Shown in pieces: positions 1 to 12,900 of a stretch of DNA of 50,500 nucleotides. The stretch comes from Ectocarpus siliculosus. Lineage: Eukaryota; Sar; Phaeophyceae; Ectocarpales; Ectocarpaceae. Location of the stretch: contig FN649731.1 of NCBI GenBank assembly GCA_000310025.1, positions 1,878,829 to 1,929,328 on the forward strand, in the 5' to 3' direction. The position numbers and the translations under genes are program-made. The stretch's first letter is position 1; each line of letters starts with the position of its first letter. The notes under the pieces were generated by a model. It was not told the DNA's origin, did not search any database, and saw only the letters and a program-made list of their open reading frames with translations.

Positions 1-2525
1 GTGTTCCAATTTTCTTCGGGGTGTACCCCGGGGGGATGAAAAGCCCCCCCCCCCCCCCCCACGTCGGGGGATTTCACATATCAACCGACAGATCACTGAT
101 GACACATTACACATTGATCATTCGACACATCTTGGACATCTGCTCACATACCACCTCATCGTACACAACCGATACATCATCTCTGAGAACCGAAATTTTG
201 TCTCCCGCATTTTTCGCCACCAGCGTTCTCAGCAGAACATCCTGCAGGCATACTTGAGGATATGTATGAGGTGTCCATTGGATCGATCTAGTAGATGTAA
301 TCGACGCAGAATTCTGGACTCCTCCCGCCGGGGGTTTCCCTCTCTGAGAAACCACACATGCATGTTTGTATAGACTTACTTCACAACAACACTTTTTGAC
401 GTAGTTCGTGATTATTGTCGCACGATGCCATCAACACCAAGCAAAACGTGTGCCGTCGATCAACGCGGTCGACTTGGACAAAGAGGACAGCACACCCACC
501 CGCGTTGCGTTTTGGAACGATACATCACTGATATACACTTTTCATTTCCTCCCTTCGCGCGAGCTCCCCCCCTCTCCCAAACAAGTCACTACACCTTGAG
601 GTCGCAATCCCAACCCCCCTGTCCTGGTTGTAATACATTTAGGATCAAGAAGAGCAGTGTGGGTTCACGAAGCCAGAGACCCTCGCTGATGAATTAACCG
701 TTGGTTGAGCATCCCGCCCCCTAACGCCCCCGCTCGTCGCCGCCCCTGCCAATCAATTCTCAACAACAAATTAGAAACGGAAAAACTATCACCCTGTAGG
801 TTTATTCGAGGTCGCCTACTAAAATATTCCAAACGGACTCCTACGCGATGAAACAGGGCGCGCAGGCACGCTATTGTCGGCTCGGGGCATTTTTCGTATC
901 ATTTTCTGCCAACCCCTCATCCAACTCAGATGAAGAACGAATGCAGACCAATCCCGCACAATCCCCCCCCTTCGCCTTCGATTACCAGCACGGACGAATG
1001 ACCTACTCTTCGTATCCGCCCCCAGTACACGAAACTATGAGGTAAAGTTGGTTGTCTGTCGTTTCGGGCTCAAACTTGCCGACCAATTCGCACCTATTCA
1101 CTCTGTCTGCCAGCGGCATGTCAATCTACAACTTCCAACATGGTTGACGACGCGAGGTCTGTCTACTGTCTGTTAGAGACTCTTTAGGTCTAACCGATGT
1201 TGAACCTACACAGCAAGGCTAGGTTTCCCACGCAAGCAAGGCTAGGTCCCTCGCCCCAACCCAACCCTAACCCTAACCCCTACCCACGGCTAACACACGG
1301 CCTATAGCGGCCGCGAGCTGGGCGAGAACGCGCCTGCGCCGTGTTCTCGGAATGTAGAACGGCTATTATAGAGGGGGCAGGTTCAGGCCTAGGAACCAAC
1401 ATCCGACCAATCAGACGGCGTGAAACCGCGTAAATAGGAAGAGTCCCTGACAGACCACAAAGATGAATGCGGCGGGTGGACAAAAAGAACACATTGAACA
1501 ATACCACCGGCGAGCTCGGTGCTGGTGGCAATGGTTACTCTGCCGGAAAACACGTTTGTTTTAAACACACACGTCGCTGATTATATGTACTCCCCAAACC
1601 CAAAAACAATTAATTAAATCAAACACCCCCATAATATATATTTATATGCTATTATCGTTCCAATTCCGCATCCATCCTCGTCGCGTGGAGCAAGTACCTA
1701 GTCGAGCTTAATTGACTGAAAAATTCCCAATACAACGAGCGAATACAAAATCACCCCCCCCATGCCTGGGTTTGTCACACGGACGCCTACCACACATCAC
1801 GGCACCCACGGGTGCAAATCAAGGCCATGATACATGCAACGCGTTGGGATTCTGGTGATAGTGACACCCTCAAAGGCAGTTGTTAGGTATGTAGCCATCG
1901 GGATATGGTGAAGACAGAAATGCATCGCGATTCAGTCTCCCTCAACAAATTCCCGACCCACGTGCTACAACTCAGACCTCGACTACCACCGTCGTCGCGT
2001 TCCTCTCTGTTGCGCAAGCTACTTCTTGGGAATACCGATCGACGGTCGCGTCTGCATCGCGACCCTCCTGGGCGAACCACAATGTTGAACCGCGGTTCCA
2101 CACGAACATGTCACGAACGAAACAAGGGCCGAAAAAAGTGCTTTGTCGACGCGGACGAGGGCACCGGTGCTTGTGATGTGTGGTGGGTGTTTCGAACGTG
2201 TTGTGTTGTTTTTTTCTTTGAGACGAACTTGTTCAGTGACGACGTGCGCTGCCGAGGAGCCAGATCACAAATCCATTCTCAGTGTTTGTAGCGGTTATTC
2301 ATTCCTGTGACAATTTTCACCACTACGCGAATTCGGGTTCACTGTTCGCTGAACGAGATATCCTGCTGTTTGCGCGTGTGCGTCCAGCACATTCTGTCGA
2401 GCAATACGTTTGGTTGGGTCTCAACTATACAAACGAAGTTCATAACCAGAAAATCTGCGAAGTCATGACACACGTAAAAACGCCAGGCGAGAAAAATAGT
2501 CCTGGGTACACTGCTTGATGCCGCG
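1..2525. other. Non-coding stretch, no gene recognised
   Basis: No reading frame here shows protein-like composition joined to credible splice sites. Visible features are a poly-C run near 46-60, a short telomere-like motif near 1257-1285, a twice-repeated 12-mer (GCAAGGCTAGGT) near 1214-1247, and an AT-rich patch near 1600-1660. Because the minus-strand exons at 2526-3754 end at a stop at 2526-2528, the bases just below 2526 may include the 3' untranslated region and terminator of that gene. I could not place a polyadenylation site with confidence. Confidence 0.5.
1257..1285 (-). repeat. Short telomere-like (TTAGGG/CCCTAA) motif
   Basis: The plus strand reads CCAACCCTAACCCTAACCCC, i.e. two to three units related to CCCTAA. 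It is too short to be a telomere. It may be an interstitial relic or chance. Confidence 0.4.
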
Positions 2526-3754
2526 TTACCTTGCCGACCTTCTCTCCCGCGCCAGCGATTTCCTTCGCTCCAGGTCGCCGCTCTCTGTATGGTCCACTGC
2601 GTCGCCGCCCAGGCTGCTCGAAGTCCCATCCCTCCCCTCGATCTTTCTCTTGTGCCACTCCTTGATCCGCCGGTCGTACTCGGCTGGGTCCGAGTCCGCT
2701 AGCTCATTCAGCTCTTGCTGTTCTCTTGCCTCCTTTTCCTGGCGTGGAGGATCAGTAAGGCAGAAGCCATGTTTGCCTCGCATTGTGGAACATAGCTGGT
2801 GTAAACATTTATTTCCTCATATCGTTGTCATATCTGTCGGAGCCATTGCCAGGAAGGGCGTGGGCGAGGAGCGCGCCGCCCGACCCGTTTCCTCACGCAG
2901 GTCAACCAACGTTTGAAATTAGAGAACAAAAACAAGGTGCTTGAACGAGATCTGTGCATGGCATCCCAACCGCCGCCAAAGAGTCAAGGGGTCTTCGCTA
3001 CTAGGAGCGTGTTGAAGGACCCTTCCCGCCAAGCGAACATAGGATGGATACGACTTGCACGAATGCTGACCAAACTGAATTGTTGCGAGTCACGTTTCTT
3101 GCCGGTCAATTGAGTACCACAAACGCTGCATCCACACCTTAGCCTCTTTCGCAAGCCTCTCCTTGTCCATGGCCTTCTTGTTCTCAAGGGTCTTGCGCTC
3201 CTCGTTGGCCACCGACTGATCCTCGTCCTTGGCCTTAGCCTCGCGCCTTCGCCTGTCCGCGTCGTCAGCTCGCTTTTGGACGACTCTCCTCATGTGAGCC
3301 TTTGGGTTGTGGTCGTGGTCGTTGTCGTCGTCATCGCCATCATCAAGGCAATGACAGAAGCATCGTGGAGGCAGGTAGGTCGAAAGAAGGTTGAGGCGTT
3401 GATGGTTGCGATGTGGGGCGCCAAACAAGCGAAAGGGATGTTTTCCACCACACACCACAAATACCGCGAAACACCTGAAGCGTTCGTGGGACCCTGTCTC
3501 CCGATTACGATTCCTTGCTATTGTTTGGGAAAGGGGAACGTGTTCGAAACAACGATAGGTAAGGGGGGCACGGGATTGAAGGCAGGGGTGTGAACAAAAC
3601 GCACCTCGGGGTCATTCGCCATGAGGTGGGCCATCTCAGCGGCATCTTTTTCGGCGTCTTTGACCTCCTGCTCACGCTGTTTTCTCAGCTTCGCTTCCGC
3701 CTTACGCACTCCCTCCTCGGCACGGGCGTCCGCCATCAATACGACCTCCTCTTC
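2526..3754 (-). CDS. C-terminal coiled-coil exons of an unidentified charged protein
   Basis: Three minus-strand exons join in phase 0: 3754-3605, 3299-3138 and 2738-2526, ending at a TAA at 2526-2528. They encode about 174 residues dominated by Glu, Lys, Arg, Ala and Gln, as expected of a long coiled coil or charged helix (for example EEEVVLMADARAEEGVRKAE, then KRADDADRRRREAKAKDEDQ, then PAEYDRRIKEWHKRKIEG). Acceptors are TTTTCAG|G, CCAAAG|G and ACGCCAG|G; donors are GAG|GTGCGT and AAG|GTGTGG. The stop overlaps a possible GTAACG donor, so the gene could run further. Whether this is the tail of the large gene upstream or an independent gene is unresolved. I do not recognise the family. Confidence 0.6.
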
Positions 3755-4372
3755 CTGAAAATCGAGACCGAACGAAGCATTGACTGCAAACCCCGTCTCT
3801 AGTATTGACCAATTTTTCATGCCTTCGTGAACACCACTTGCGTGAAAAGGTGTACAAGGAGTGGCACATCATCAATAACCCTGTGGCTAACGTTTCACTC
3901 AACTGTGCCTTAGTCAATACGCAGTCAGGGCCTGATTAAAGCAGTTTTCATCGATTTTGTCAACGTTGAGCTTGTGGACACGAAGATTCCCGCTTCCAAG
4001 CAAATCCAGCACGCAGACGATGGATGACCAAGGAATTGATGTTCATACATAGTCAATTACTACGTTGTTAAAGCGAACACCAACACAAGTAGTCGAGAAT
4101 ATGCACAAGGATACTACAGCCTTCCACCTACGCCTGACGATACGCAGGCACCGAAGAATCCTAACCTAAAGCATGGGCCTTCCGACTATGAAATACTTCT
4201 ACTATTTTCCCTTGATACAACTAGGACCGGGGCAGAGCGCACGTCCTCGATACCTTCACCATTGTACTACCTTCTGGTTGCGTGGAATTTCCTGCACTAC
4301 CGGAATCATAACTTGCGAATCAGCTCGAGACTGGTGCCCTTTGATCGTGTTTTAGCTACTTCTTTGTTTTAC

Positions 4373-4707
4373 CTCTTCTGCCCACAACGCGGCCACCCGA
4401 ATATATGCCGCTTGGATGCAAATCTGTCGGCAGACCTCTTCCCATTTCTCCGCTGTGTCCAGAGCCGACGCCTTCACTTCCGGACACGCCTTTGTCGTAG
4501 AAAGGCAGACCAAAAAGGGTGCACACGATCACGGGTTATGTAGGGGCTGTCGGAAAGGGGGCTCGGGGTGCAGGTGAGAGTTTTCTCGTGTAGCGGGACG
4601 AAGGTGCTCACGTCGATGGCTCCGAAATACCCCCAACACGAAACATTATACGCCACAAATGTCACCTCGAAGGAGTTTTTTTTTACGGGGCTGCGTAACG
4701 AAACCAC
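4373..4707 (-). CDS. Two further exons of the unidentified charged protein
   Basis: Exon 4707-4612 (acceptor GCCCCAG|G, donor GAC|GTGAGC) encodes 32 residues with beta-strand character (EVTFVAYNVSCWGYFGAID). Exon 4489-4373 (acceptor ACAAAG|G, donor GAG|GTAAAA) encodes 39 helical residues (ALDTAEKWEEVCRQICIQAA). Both are phase 0 at both ends, so they chain with each other and with the coiled-coil exons at 3754 and below. The residue composition is clearly more protein-like than the alternative frames. An additional exon may lie near 4740-4990, where a frame reads through hydrophobic residues, but I could not fix its edges. Function unknown. Confidence 0.5.
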
Positions 4708-5136
4708 CTGGGGCAATGTTTAGGCCTCATTCGTGGTGCTGATGTGGCGTACAGTCCTCTTCTAGGGCCAAACACTGTACCGCCTATGACACGCAGCAGT
4801 ACAATGTTTCGTGCCTGTGTTGTGGCGTATGAATCCTCGACAGTCGGGGCATCAGATTGTGACGCCCGATTCCTCAACGGTGGAACGAAGCACGACACCG
4901 GGCGCAAGAAAACGATCATCAACGCCTATGCCACCTCATCACGTGAATGAAGCCTCACAGCAACTTCCCCGTTGTGGGATCCCCGACACAGAGTCGACGG
5001 CCCAAGCGGAGGTCAGGCGCACAAGCACCGTTTACGGTGAACTGCTCACGGTTGAGGTACACAACTGCCAAGGTACGGGCCAGATCGTTGCTTCCACTGA
5101 GGTGTTGCTTCTTTTCACATCTACATCTCATTGCAC

Positions 5137-5882
5137 CTTAATCATCAGGAAGTCGAGGATCATTTGGTCGTGAACGTAGGCCAGCTCGTCAGCCACTTCC
5201 GCCGGTAGAGTTCGGAAAACAGCCCTAATTGATGGTGTTGTTTGATTTGTTTTCGTACGGCAGGGGGGTGGCGGCGGGAACAACCGAACGGAGATCAGAT
5301 CGTCCAGTTGCCTAGACTTCCGAAACACGAATGCATGCAGGATAACCCGTCTTTGGTTCCCTGCATGCCAAAGGTTGATCAAGAACGTAGGGCCCAATGA
5401 CGTGCGATAACAAGCCGTGTCGAAAGGAAACAGCTCAAAATATGTCTTGCCTCTTACAATAGCGAGTTCAGATCGCGCTCTGCTCATGGCGTTCGTACGC
5501 AGTATTTTTCCCTTGGCGTAGAGAGAGTGTCCACGGTCAATATCGACGGTTAAGGATCTATCCGTTGTCAACGTCTCCCCGTCTGCGGATGAATGGGTTG
5601 TTCTACACCGAGAACGGACCAACCTTCCTAATAGCAGCACTATCGTCACTGAACTCAACGTGCGAACGAGAAGCAAGTCTCAAAGGACACAAAACCTACC
5701 AGGCATTGCTTAAAGGCTGGAAGCGTTGGGACACATGCCATTGCCTGGTTTGAATTCACTCGCCTGATACCATCCTCGACATGCCGCTTCAATACCGCGG
5801 CCTTCTCCACCCTGATCGTGCGTAGCTCTACCGGACGGCCGCAATCAGCGATGTGGAAATCGTCGTAGCTTTTGCGGATAGC
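5137..5882 (-). CDS. Exons of the unidentified protein (beta-rich segment)
   Basis: Exon 5882-5760 (acceptor TTTGCAG|G, donor CGA|GTGAAT) encodes 41 residues (starts AIRKSYDDFHIADCGRPVEL). A second coding block is open from about 5676 to 5137 in one frame, ending at donor AAG|GTGCAA. It contains a segment rich in aromatic and beta-branched residues (VRGKTYFELFPFDTACYRTS, GPTFLINLWHAG) and ends in VADELAYVHDQMILDFLMIK. The 5' edge of this block is uncertain: acceptors at CTATTAG or TTCAG imply phase 1, which does not match the preceding donor, so an exon is missing or an edge is wrong. I considered an androglobin- or ciliary-type protein but could not support it. Confidence 0.45.
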
Positions 5883-6117
5883 CTGCAAAGGGAGCGCAGA
5901 TGATAGTGTCGTTCACCCCAAGCTGACCGCGAGGCCGAACGTGGAAACCTCTCGGCTTGGCAAACTATCCACATAACGCATTAGGTCGCAAATCTAAGGA
6001 ATTGGGACTGAGGCGTTCACACGGCCCCGGAACAAGCACTACATCAAGTAAATCGAAGGCGGCATCACATACGAAATTTTCGTGTGAACAAGTTAAGAAG
6101 GGTTCTATTCGATGGAC

Positions 6118-6195
6118 GGCGCTGCGGTGTAGTGTATAGCGCTGTTCGGGCTAGAAGTTGTGCCTGTGGTGTTGCGGGTTTCAATAACAGTGTGA
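6118..6195 (+). other. tRNA-like sequence (possible SINE head or tRNA relic)
   Basis: The plus strand reads GGTGTAGTGTATAGCGCTGT, resembling a tRNA D-arm/A box, followed about 40 bases later by GCGGGTTTCAATAAC, resembling a T-arm/B box. A complete cloverleaf with a clear acceptor stem was not found. It lies between minus-strand exons. It could be a degenerate tRNA, the head of a SINE, or chance similarity. Confidence 0.25.
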
Positions 6196-6353
6196 GCTGC
6201 TCTGACCCCACAGTACCTGTTCTACCCATGGTGTTGCTTAGAGTGTTTGGTGCACCAACGGGCATTTTCCTCGACAGCAAGACAAAAGGCGGCACGACCC
6301 AGGGTTTCTTGCTGTTGCCGCCACGGAAATTAGTCTTCGCCACCTTCTCACAC

Positions 6354-6453
6354 CTGCGTGAAATCTTGATTAGTCTCAAGCCAATTCCTGGCGTCCATCG
6401 TGGCTTTGAATCCTCGGCCTTTCAGGTAGATGTCGTCATCGAAAAGGACCGCT
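6354..6453 (-). CDS. Probable exon of the unidentified protein
   Basis: A 100-nt minus-strand exon with acceptor GCACAG|A and donor CGCAG|GTGTGA encodes 33 residues such as AVLFDDDIYLKGRGFKATMD. It reads as genuine protein, and the frame meets a stop immediately after the donor, so splicing is required. It enters in phase 2 and leaves in phase 0; its upstream partner is not identified. A second open frame just downstream (about 6230-6340, KKPWVVPPFVLLSRKMP) may be coding as well, but its borders could not be set. Confidence 0.4.
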
Positions 6454-6671
6454 CTGTGCATTCGAAAAAAGTATGGAAGGTTACGTACAGCAACCTAAGA
6501 TACCTCCAGGAACTACTGCCTTCCTTGGCAAAACCAACACCAGCGTGCCAGCAAGTACAAATCTGACACATGCTATAGGTGAAGGTAGCAAGACATGGAC
6601 GAAAAAATAGTCAACCCATTGCAACGGCTCTCAGCGTGGGCAGAGCCGTCGTTGGGCATGCCGATCTCAAC

Positions 6672-6738
6672 CTTCTGTTGGCGGTTGTTCTCATTGAACC
6701 TTTGGCGGAGATCATCCTTCCTTACTGCTACAGTAGAT
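6672..6738 (-). CDS. Small charged exon linking large gene and tail
   Basis: A 67-nt candidate exon (acceptor CACGAAG|A, donor CAGAAG|GTTGAG) encodes about 22 residues (VAVRKDDLRQRFNENNRQQK). It enters in phase 2, which matches the phase-2 end of the last recognisable metallophosphatase-like exon at 6917. This is the only sequence evidence that the charged tail belongs to the same protein as the large gene. Alternative acceptors nearby (for example before GATGATCTC) would break that link, so the join is tentative. Confidence 0.35.
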
Positions 6739-6916
6739 CTTCGTGAGACAGTTACAAAACCGTTGACAAGAACAACAACAAACGCTCGCTGTAGAATGAC
6801 CCGAGTTTCCCTTCGGAGACTGAAAGCAGGGGGTTGGTGAAGGCAGCGTCGCTCCCTCTGCGTGAGGCGAACGAAGCACCCGCACCTGCCTACAACCCAA
6901 ACTGCCTCGGACGAAC

Positions 6917-9900
6917 CTGTCACCGATGCAGCGTCTTGACCACCAGCCGGGGGGGCGCGCCAGCTCTTTGGTAGGATGGTTCATGTCTAGGGACAAGGAC
7001 GTCACCAATGCGCTGTCCACGACGCCAATCGGTCCCTCCTCGTCCTCGTCAGCAATCACCTTCAGAAGGGAAAAGGCGACATGATATGCATAAGAAAGTG
7101 ACAAAGGAACTACTAGCCATGGGTGTTGGTCACCATGTTCTCTGATTTATCTAGGGATTCTGGCATCGGGCTGCTTTGACTTTTAAACCTGACTCTCAAA
7201 CTCCAGGCATATGTTCCGCGAGGGATTGGGCGTAAAACGTGTGCAGGCACTGGAGTAAAATTCAGGCGGGGTTATCAGGAATGCAGAGTGTCTTCGTGGG
7301 ATTTGTCGTGGAACCCGCTTGCTAGACATCCAACGAAGCATATCTGCTTGCGCGTAAGACTGTTCGCTGTAGGGCTCTGTCATAGACGCAAAACGGGTCT
7401 CGTGGGTAGCGGCCTCGGTGAAAGGGATGGTTCGAGGTTTACCCAGAAATCTACATTAAAATCACCCCCGAGGTTGCCGTGACCCGCCAAACATAATTCT
7501 TTGAGGTGAACACCTCGCTCTCGTTACAATGAATATAATCACTGTAGCGGCTTCGCTCCTGGAGCCTTAGCCCTCGCGCGGTGGCGATAGCCGCAACGAC
7601 AAAATTGACGGCGCCCTGCTAACCTGCAAAACTGCGTAGTTTCTTCCCCACGTCTTGAGATGCGTGAACGTCACCGGCTCCTCGTCTTTGAGCACTCCTC
7701 CACCCCCAACCAGCAGAGCACCGCTGTTCTTGTTGCTGCTGCCACCGCTGCTGCTGCCCCCGCTGCTGTTGTTCTTGTAGCTGTTGGCCTTCACGAGGCG
7801 TTTCTCTGCCTTCTCGGCCTCCGTGAGGGGCACGAACAACGCTCCCCTAGCGGTAGTTGTTCCCGACGGTGCTGTCGGCTCGGCCGTGATGGGACCGCAC
7901 GTAACCTAAATATGCCAAAAAGTGTTATTGACGGGGTGTGTGTGTATGTGTTGTGGGAGCACACGTTGCTTCTTTGGGCGTGGCCCTCATGGCTTCTTCC
8001 AGGGCATTAATGCGGCGACATACACTTCGCGGTGTCAGGCATGTAGTATGGTCATGTTGCTGGTGCTCGTCTCTGGACCTTCGGTTTGCAGTCCCTTTTT
8101 CAATCGATGGAGATTTTGCTCCCAGCTGCCCGAGTCAGTTCAGCGGTGATCTTGTTCCTTTGCCATGTTAGAAGACTCTCCATCGCAAAAACTTTGTTTT
8201 CCCGGCGCCTTGGTAAACGAGTTTCTTTTCCGCAAGACTCCCCTCACCCCACACTTGAACGGCACAAAATCTCTCACCTGCTCGATTCCAATCAGACGGC
8301 GCTTGGCGCTCTTGTGGGCCTGTTTCTGGTCTTCTTCGTCCACTTGCCCACCACCATCCACCTGCTTCCCTCCCTCCTGCCCCTTCCTCTCCGACAACGG
8401 CTGCGGCAAAGAGGGCAGCTTGTACTCGAGCCTGGTTTCCGCCGCGGTGCAGCCTTCGGCGAGCCCGGCCCCGGCGAGGAGGACGACTTCCTTGCCTCCG
8501 TTGTCGGCCTTCCACCGCAGCAGGCGCAAGAGGAGAGCGCGCTGTTGGACGGGCCGCGAGGCCCAGTGGTCTTCTAGGTGCGATGGCGGCTTGTCGCTGC
8601 CGCTGGCGTTGCCACCGGTGCCCGCGTCCTGTGTTTTATTTCAGGGTTGAGCGATGTGATAAGCGAGGTGTGCGTGCAGGCAAGGAGGTGGATCGTTGCC
8701 TCGTTTGTCGTTGCCTGGCTAGCACTGGAGGCTAGCAGATTCCTCCAAGCGCTGTTGTAGTGTCTGACGCTGACCAGGGTGTATTTCCCCGGAAGATATG
8801 ATGGAAACGACCTCGGAAGTCTGGCGACATGCATCGTGCGTTAGGCGAGCAAGGGAACATTCGAAACGAAAGCGTCGCTGCCTGGACAAAACATGATCAG
8901 CCTTCGCCAGGATGATGTTTCGATGGCTCACTACTCACTACTCACTACTCACTACTCAGAGATCAAAATCCGCGCATTCCTGAGACAAACTTACCTTTGT
9001 CTCCGCTACAAACGCCTCGGTGTCATGCCAGGCGATGGGGGTTTCTGTCACCACGATCAGTGTCACAAGTTCTTCCTGTGGGCAGAAACGTGCGGCAACA
9101 GGGGTTGGAGGGGGTGGTGGACGACATTGTCGCACCTGGGAATACCGACCGACGTTAGGCAAGCAACAAGATCAAAACCGGGACTCCCTAATCGCGCCCC
9201 CCATAGAAATCATCCTTTTCCTTAACAGAACGGACTCTTTTGAAACTGAATGGGCGAACCTAACCCTAACATACAACCAACCGTGTTGCAACAAGTTTCA
9301 AGTAGGCATCGCAGATTTTCCACCGCCAAGTTTGTTCATGTTGTGTCATTTACTCACGGAAGCGTACACAGACCTGCTGCTCGAGGGTTTTCCTCAAGCG
9401 CTGCCACTGAGAGTCCCCAATAGATGGTTTCTCTGTACGTGAAGATCTTCGTCCTTCTCCCGTGTCTCGTGCTCCTCCCTCAGCAGTAGCCCCCAAATCC
9501 GGAGTGGACAGTGAGCTTACTGTTTTACTACCGGTACCCTTCTTGCTGGTGGCACTGCTGCCAATACTGGTACCGCCGCCGTAGTCCCATTGGGGAGAGA
9601 GCTCGAGCGCATCGAGATACAAGATGCCTACGGTACCCCCGAGGAACGTCGTGTAGAACGACTCGTTGTCCCCAACCTCAAGAAAAACACGACACGATTA
9701 TACAGGTGGCAGCACGGCGCGACAGATGCACAACAAACGAAGCCGTGAAGGCCAGGCGAAGGCGTAACGAGTAGCAAAGTCACTATCACAAAGCAGGGCT
9801 GCGCATCAAGGAAGGTAGAAGGAAAAAAACAGGGAGAGCCGATCGATCAGGCAGATGAATTTAGGCTTCATTGGGGAAATACCTCGAATACCTCGATGAA

Positions 9901-12900
9901 CCAGGACGGCACGAGATCAGAAACGGTTTGTACTTGGCAACGGTTGTCCCTTCAGATGAGGAATGGCTTGGATGGATTCGCCGATGCTACCCGGGTGTGC
10001 TTTACGCACCGTAGAAAAGGACGCTTACTAGACCTCGGGGTGGTGTATCGCACGGCCGCGAAGTGTCAATTTTCCCTCTTCACGGTGCATTTGCAGCTCC
10101 GACACTCTCTTTCCCATACGCACTGTGATGTGAGCGAGGCAGGGCGATATGGGCTATCTACGGCGAGCACGTTTTTGAAGGTCAGGTGCGGAGCTTCTGT
10201 CACAGCAGCCACTTGTAACGAAAGGTGATACACCACTAGACTACGACCTTGGACAGGAGCGGCGACTTCTTCATTCGGTGAGGGTAACGGCGCGGAAAAA
10301 GACGGTGACAACGGATACTGACAACGATTTCACGAAACCGGAAAAGGGCCGTGAAGGAGACTATGCTTCAGTCAGCACACGCACCTGAAACGGGCAGCCC
10401 CACAACGGATCCCAAAGCTGCCTTTGGTATTCATAGAACACCTGCGACGCACGGACACCACGAGGGTCGAATGCACCGCCGATGTTGGTAGACGGCGTCG
10501 TGATGGCGGGGGAAGATAGAGATAGTTGGAGGGTGTGGCATGGCCCCTCTTGTATCTGGGTGCCCAACTTGCGCGGGCTCGTGTCGGATGAGCCCTTCTT
10601 TTCAACTGGAAGCGTTCACGTTTTTGTTGCCTCACTACATAGGTCCGATGAAGATAAAAGCCTCCACAGCACGCACCTCTTTCGCCGCACGCAGCAGTCT
10701 CCTGCCAGCCCACGAAGAGACCGCCGCATGTCCTCTCCTTCCGTACCCGCTGCGGCATTCGCCCTGGCCCCACATCATGATGTGCTGGCAGGACGCCAGG
10801 ACCTGCCTCGTCGAAGGCTGGTTCCATGCCTGATGAGAGCATTCGGCCGTGATATTTGGACGGAAGGCAGGCCAACCACGCAATCGTGTTAATCTCTCAG
10901 GGACGGAGCTTCATAACCGAGGACGTGGAAGTTGTATTTGGCTTGTGGACGTCAATAATAGCAGAATCCGTGCTGCACGGCGATGTGTAGGCTTTTGGGG
11001 CAGAAGTCCACAACGAGTTTCTTCGTTCGCAAGGAAAACTACACAATGAAACAACGGCGAGTTCGTGCTGAACGCGAAGTTCTTGCCTTGCGGTACTCCT
11101 CCCTAAACCTCTCCTTCAGTGCTTCCATCGTCGACACCTCCTCCCGCTCCGACACCTTTCCGGCTTTTCTTCGTTCCCTAATTTTCTCCAGGCAGATCTT
11201 GCCGTCCTCGAAAGCGTTTGAGAGATCCACCTGAGAGCATTTGTTTCAGTGTCCGTCGGACCACGATATCAGTCTCGTACCTGTTGGATACGACATACCT
11301 CGAAACTGTGAAAGCAGAAACTATTTGTGTCTACAGCTTGCACCACCGAGCTAGGGAGAGTTCCGTCAGAGCTAGTAGATTCGCCACAAGGACAACACAA
11401 CAATTCCGAACCCGGAGCTGTTGTTGTTTTTTTTCACATCAGCCGCAACAGGAAGAAATCGTAGTAATAGCAATAACACCGAGGGACACGGCCCAGGGTA
11501 TGATATTCTCTATAGTTTACAGAGAACGCACTCGGACCAAACCTCAAGGAAAAAAAACGCAACACCAGCGAGATGTATCGTCTCAAGAGCAGCCATGGCT
11601 GCAGTTGCAGAGTGGGTATGGAATATTTTGTACAATCGAAGAGCACGAGGCCCTCAGGTGGCCAAGGTGCGATACACCACCGACAGAGACGAAATAGAAC
11701 AACCATAAGACAGGGGCCGGGGGAGAAGCCCGTGAGCTGCTCGACGACGATACACACAGGCACAAGAACGGCCGGAAATAACACAAAAAAAAAAATCACG
11801 AACAGGAGATGAGACGCGGAACGAAATGAATAGTGAGTGCAGGGCTGGGGAGGGGAGAGGCAAGAGAGGCATAAAAAAAAGACAGACGCTGCAATTGACT
11901 CGCGCATCTCAGTACACGATTCGAGTGCTCCCTCTTGCATTGTGTTCTCGTCTTCTTCTGGTGTCATGAACGCGAAGCCTAGACATGCGACGCTTTGCGC
12001 CCTGCCCCTCTCCCCCGAACCCTTTTCAGCACGTACTTGGCCGCCGAGGTGGAGGACTGCTTCCACGCCTTGCCACGGTGAGCGTAGCCGCTCGCCCAGG
12101 GCGCTCCACATGTTTGTCTCGCTCCCTTCCGGGAGAAGCTCCCCAGGACGGTCGTGAGATACGGCCACCAGGGTGAGGTCTGGACGAGAACTGTCTGGGG
12201 TCGTCAGAGAGCCTGGACACCAGCACCAGGAAGGAGTTGGGAACGGGCATTGGGTGTACGATTAGTGATCGCGTCAGGCTTGCTTTCCCCGTGTATAAAC
12301 GAGAAAGTTTAGTCGGCAAGGCGAGGTGACCAAAGGCGGCAGTAAAGCCTTCATGCATGCAATTTTTCCAGACAGGCCTATTATAGTGATTTGAGCCTTG
12401 GGACTACACAGGGTTCCATGGACGTTAGTGGTACCGTGTTCAACGGGTCCACAAATTTCAGACGTAAGGAAGTAGCCTCTGAGAAACAGAAACAGCAGCA
12501 GCACCAGCAGCGGCCAAGGAGCTCTCACCGGTTCGATCTCTCCTGTTCGAGACACCTTCGAATTCAATCGCGTACCGTCGCGCGGGGCGCAGGCCTTGCA
12601 CCCAGAACGCTCTTGGGCGTCGCCGCTTCATCCACCGCACCTCACGAAAAGTCTCGGATGTTGCAACGTCGCGCACCTGACGGGACAGACGAGTCACCGA
12701 ATGTTGGGTCACGACGAGAGCTGCAGATGCAACCAGCGCGCGAAGACGTACTGCTTTCTGCTCCCCGTGTCACGGATTTGGTTGATGAAGAGATAAAGAT
12801 CCGTCCATGCGTTCTGGCTTCCCTCTTAGACCTATCACCCCCCGTTCCCCCTGTGAGCAATGAGTAGATCCAATTTTCTCCTCACCATGCACGTAACCTC

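Noticed and set aside
1257-1285. Chromosome end
   Set aside because: Only two or three degenerate CCCTAA units, with ordinary sequence on both sides.
5137-5882. Androglobin or ciliary-protein identity for the tail exons
   Set aside because: Coiled-coil composition and a beta-rich segment are too generic. No globin, IQ or calpain signature could be seen.
10066-10311. Possible extra exon of the giant gene (frame with 'VLAVDSPYRP')
   Set aside because: Exons 10441-10385 and 9676-9374 join directly in phase 0 and already supply the expected 'VGILYLD' strand; including this piece would break the order.
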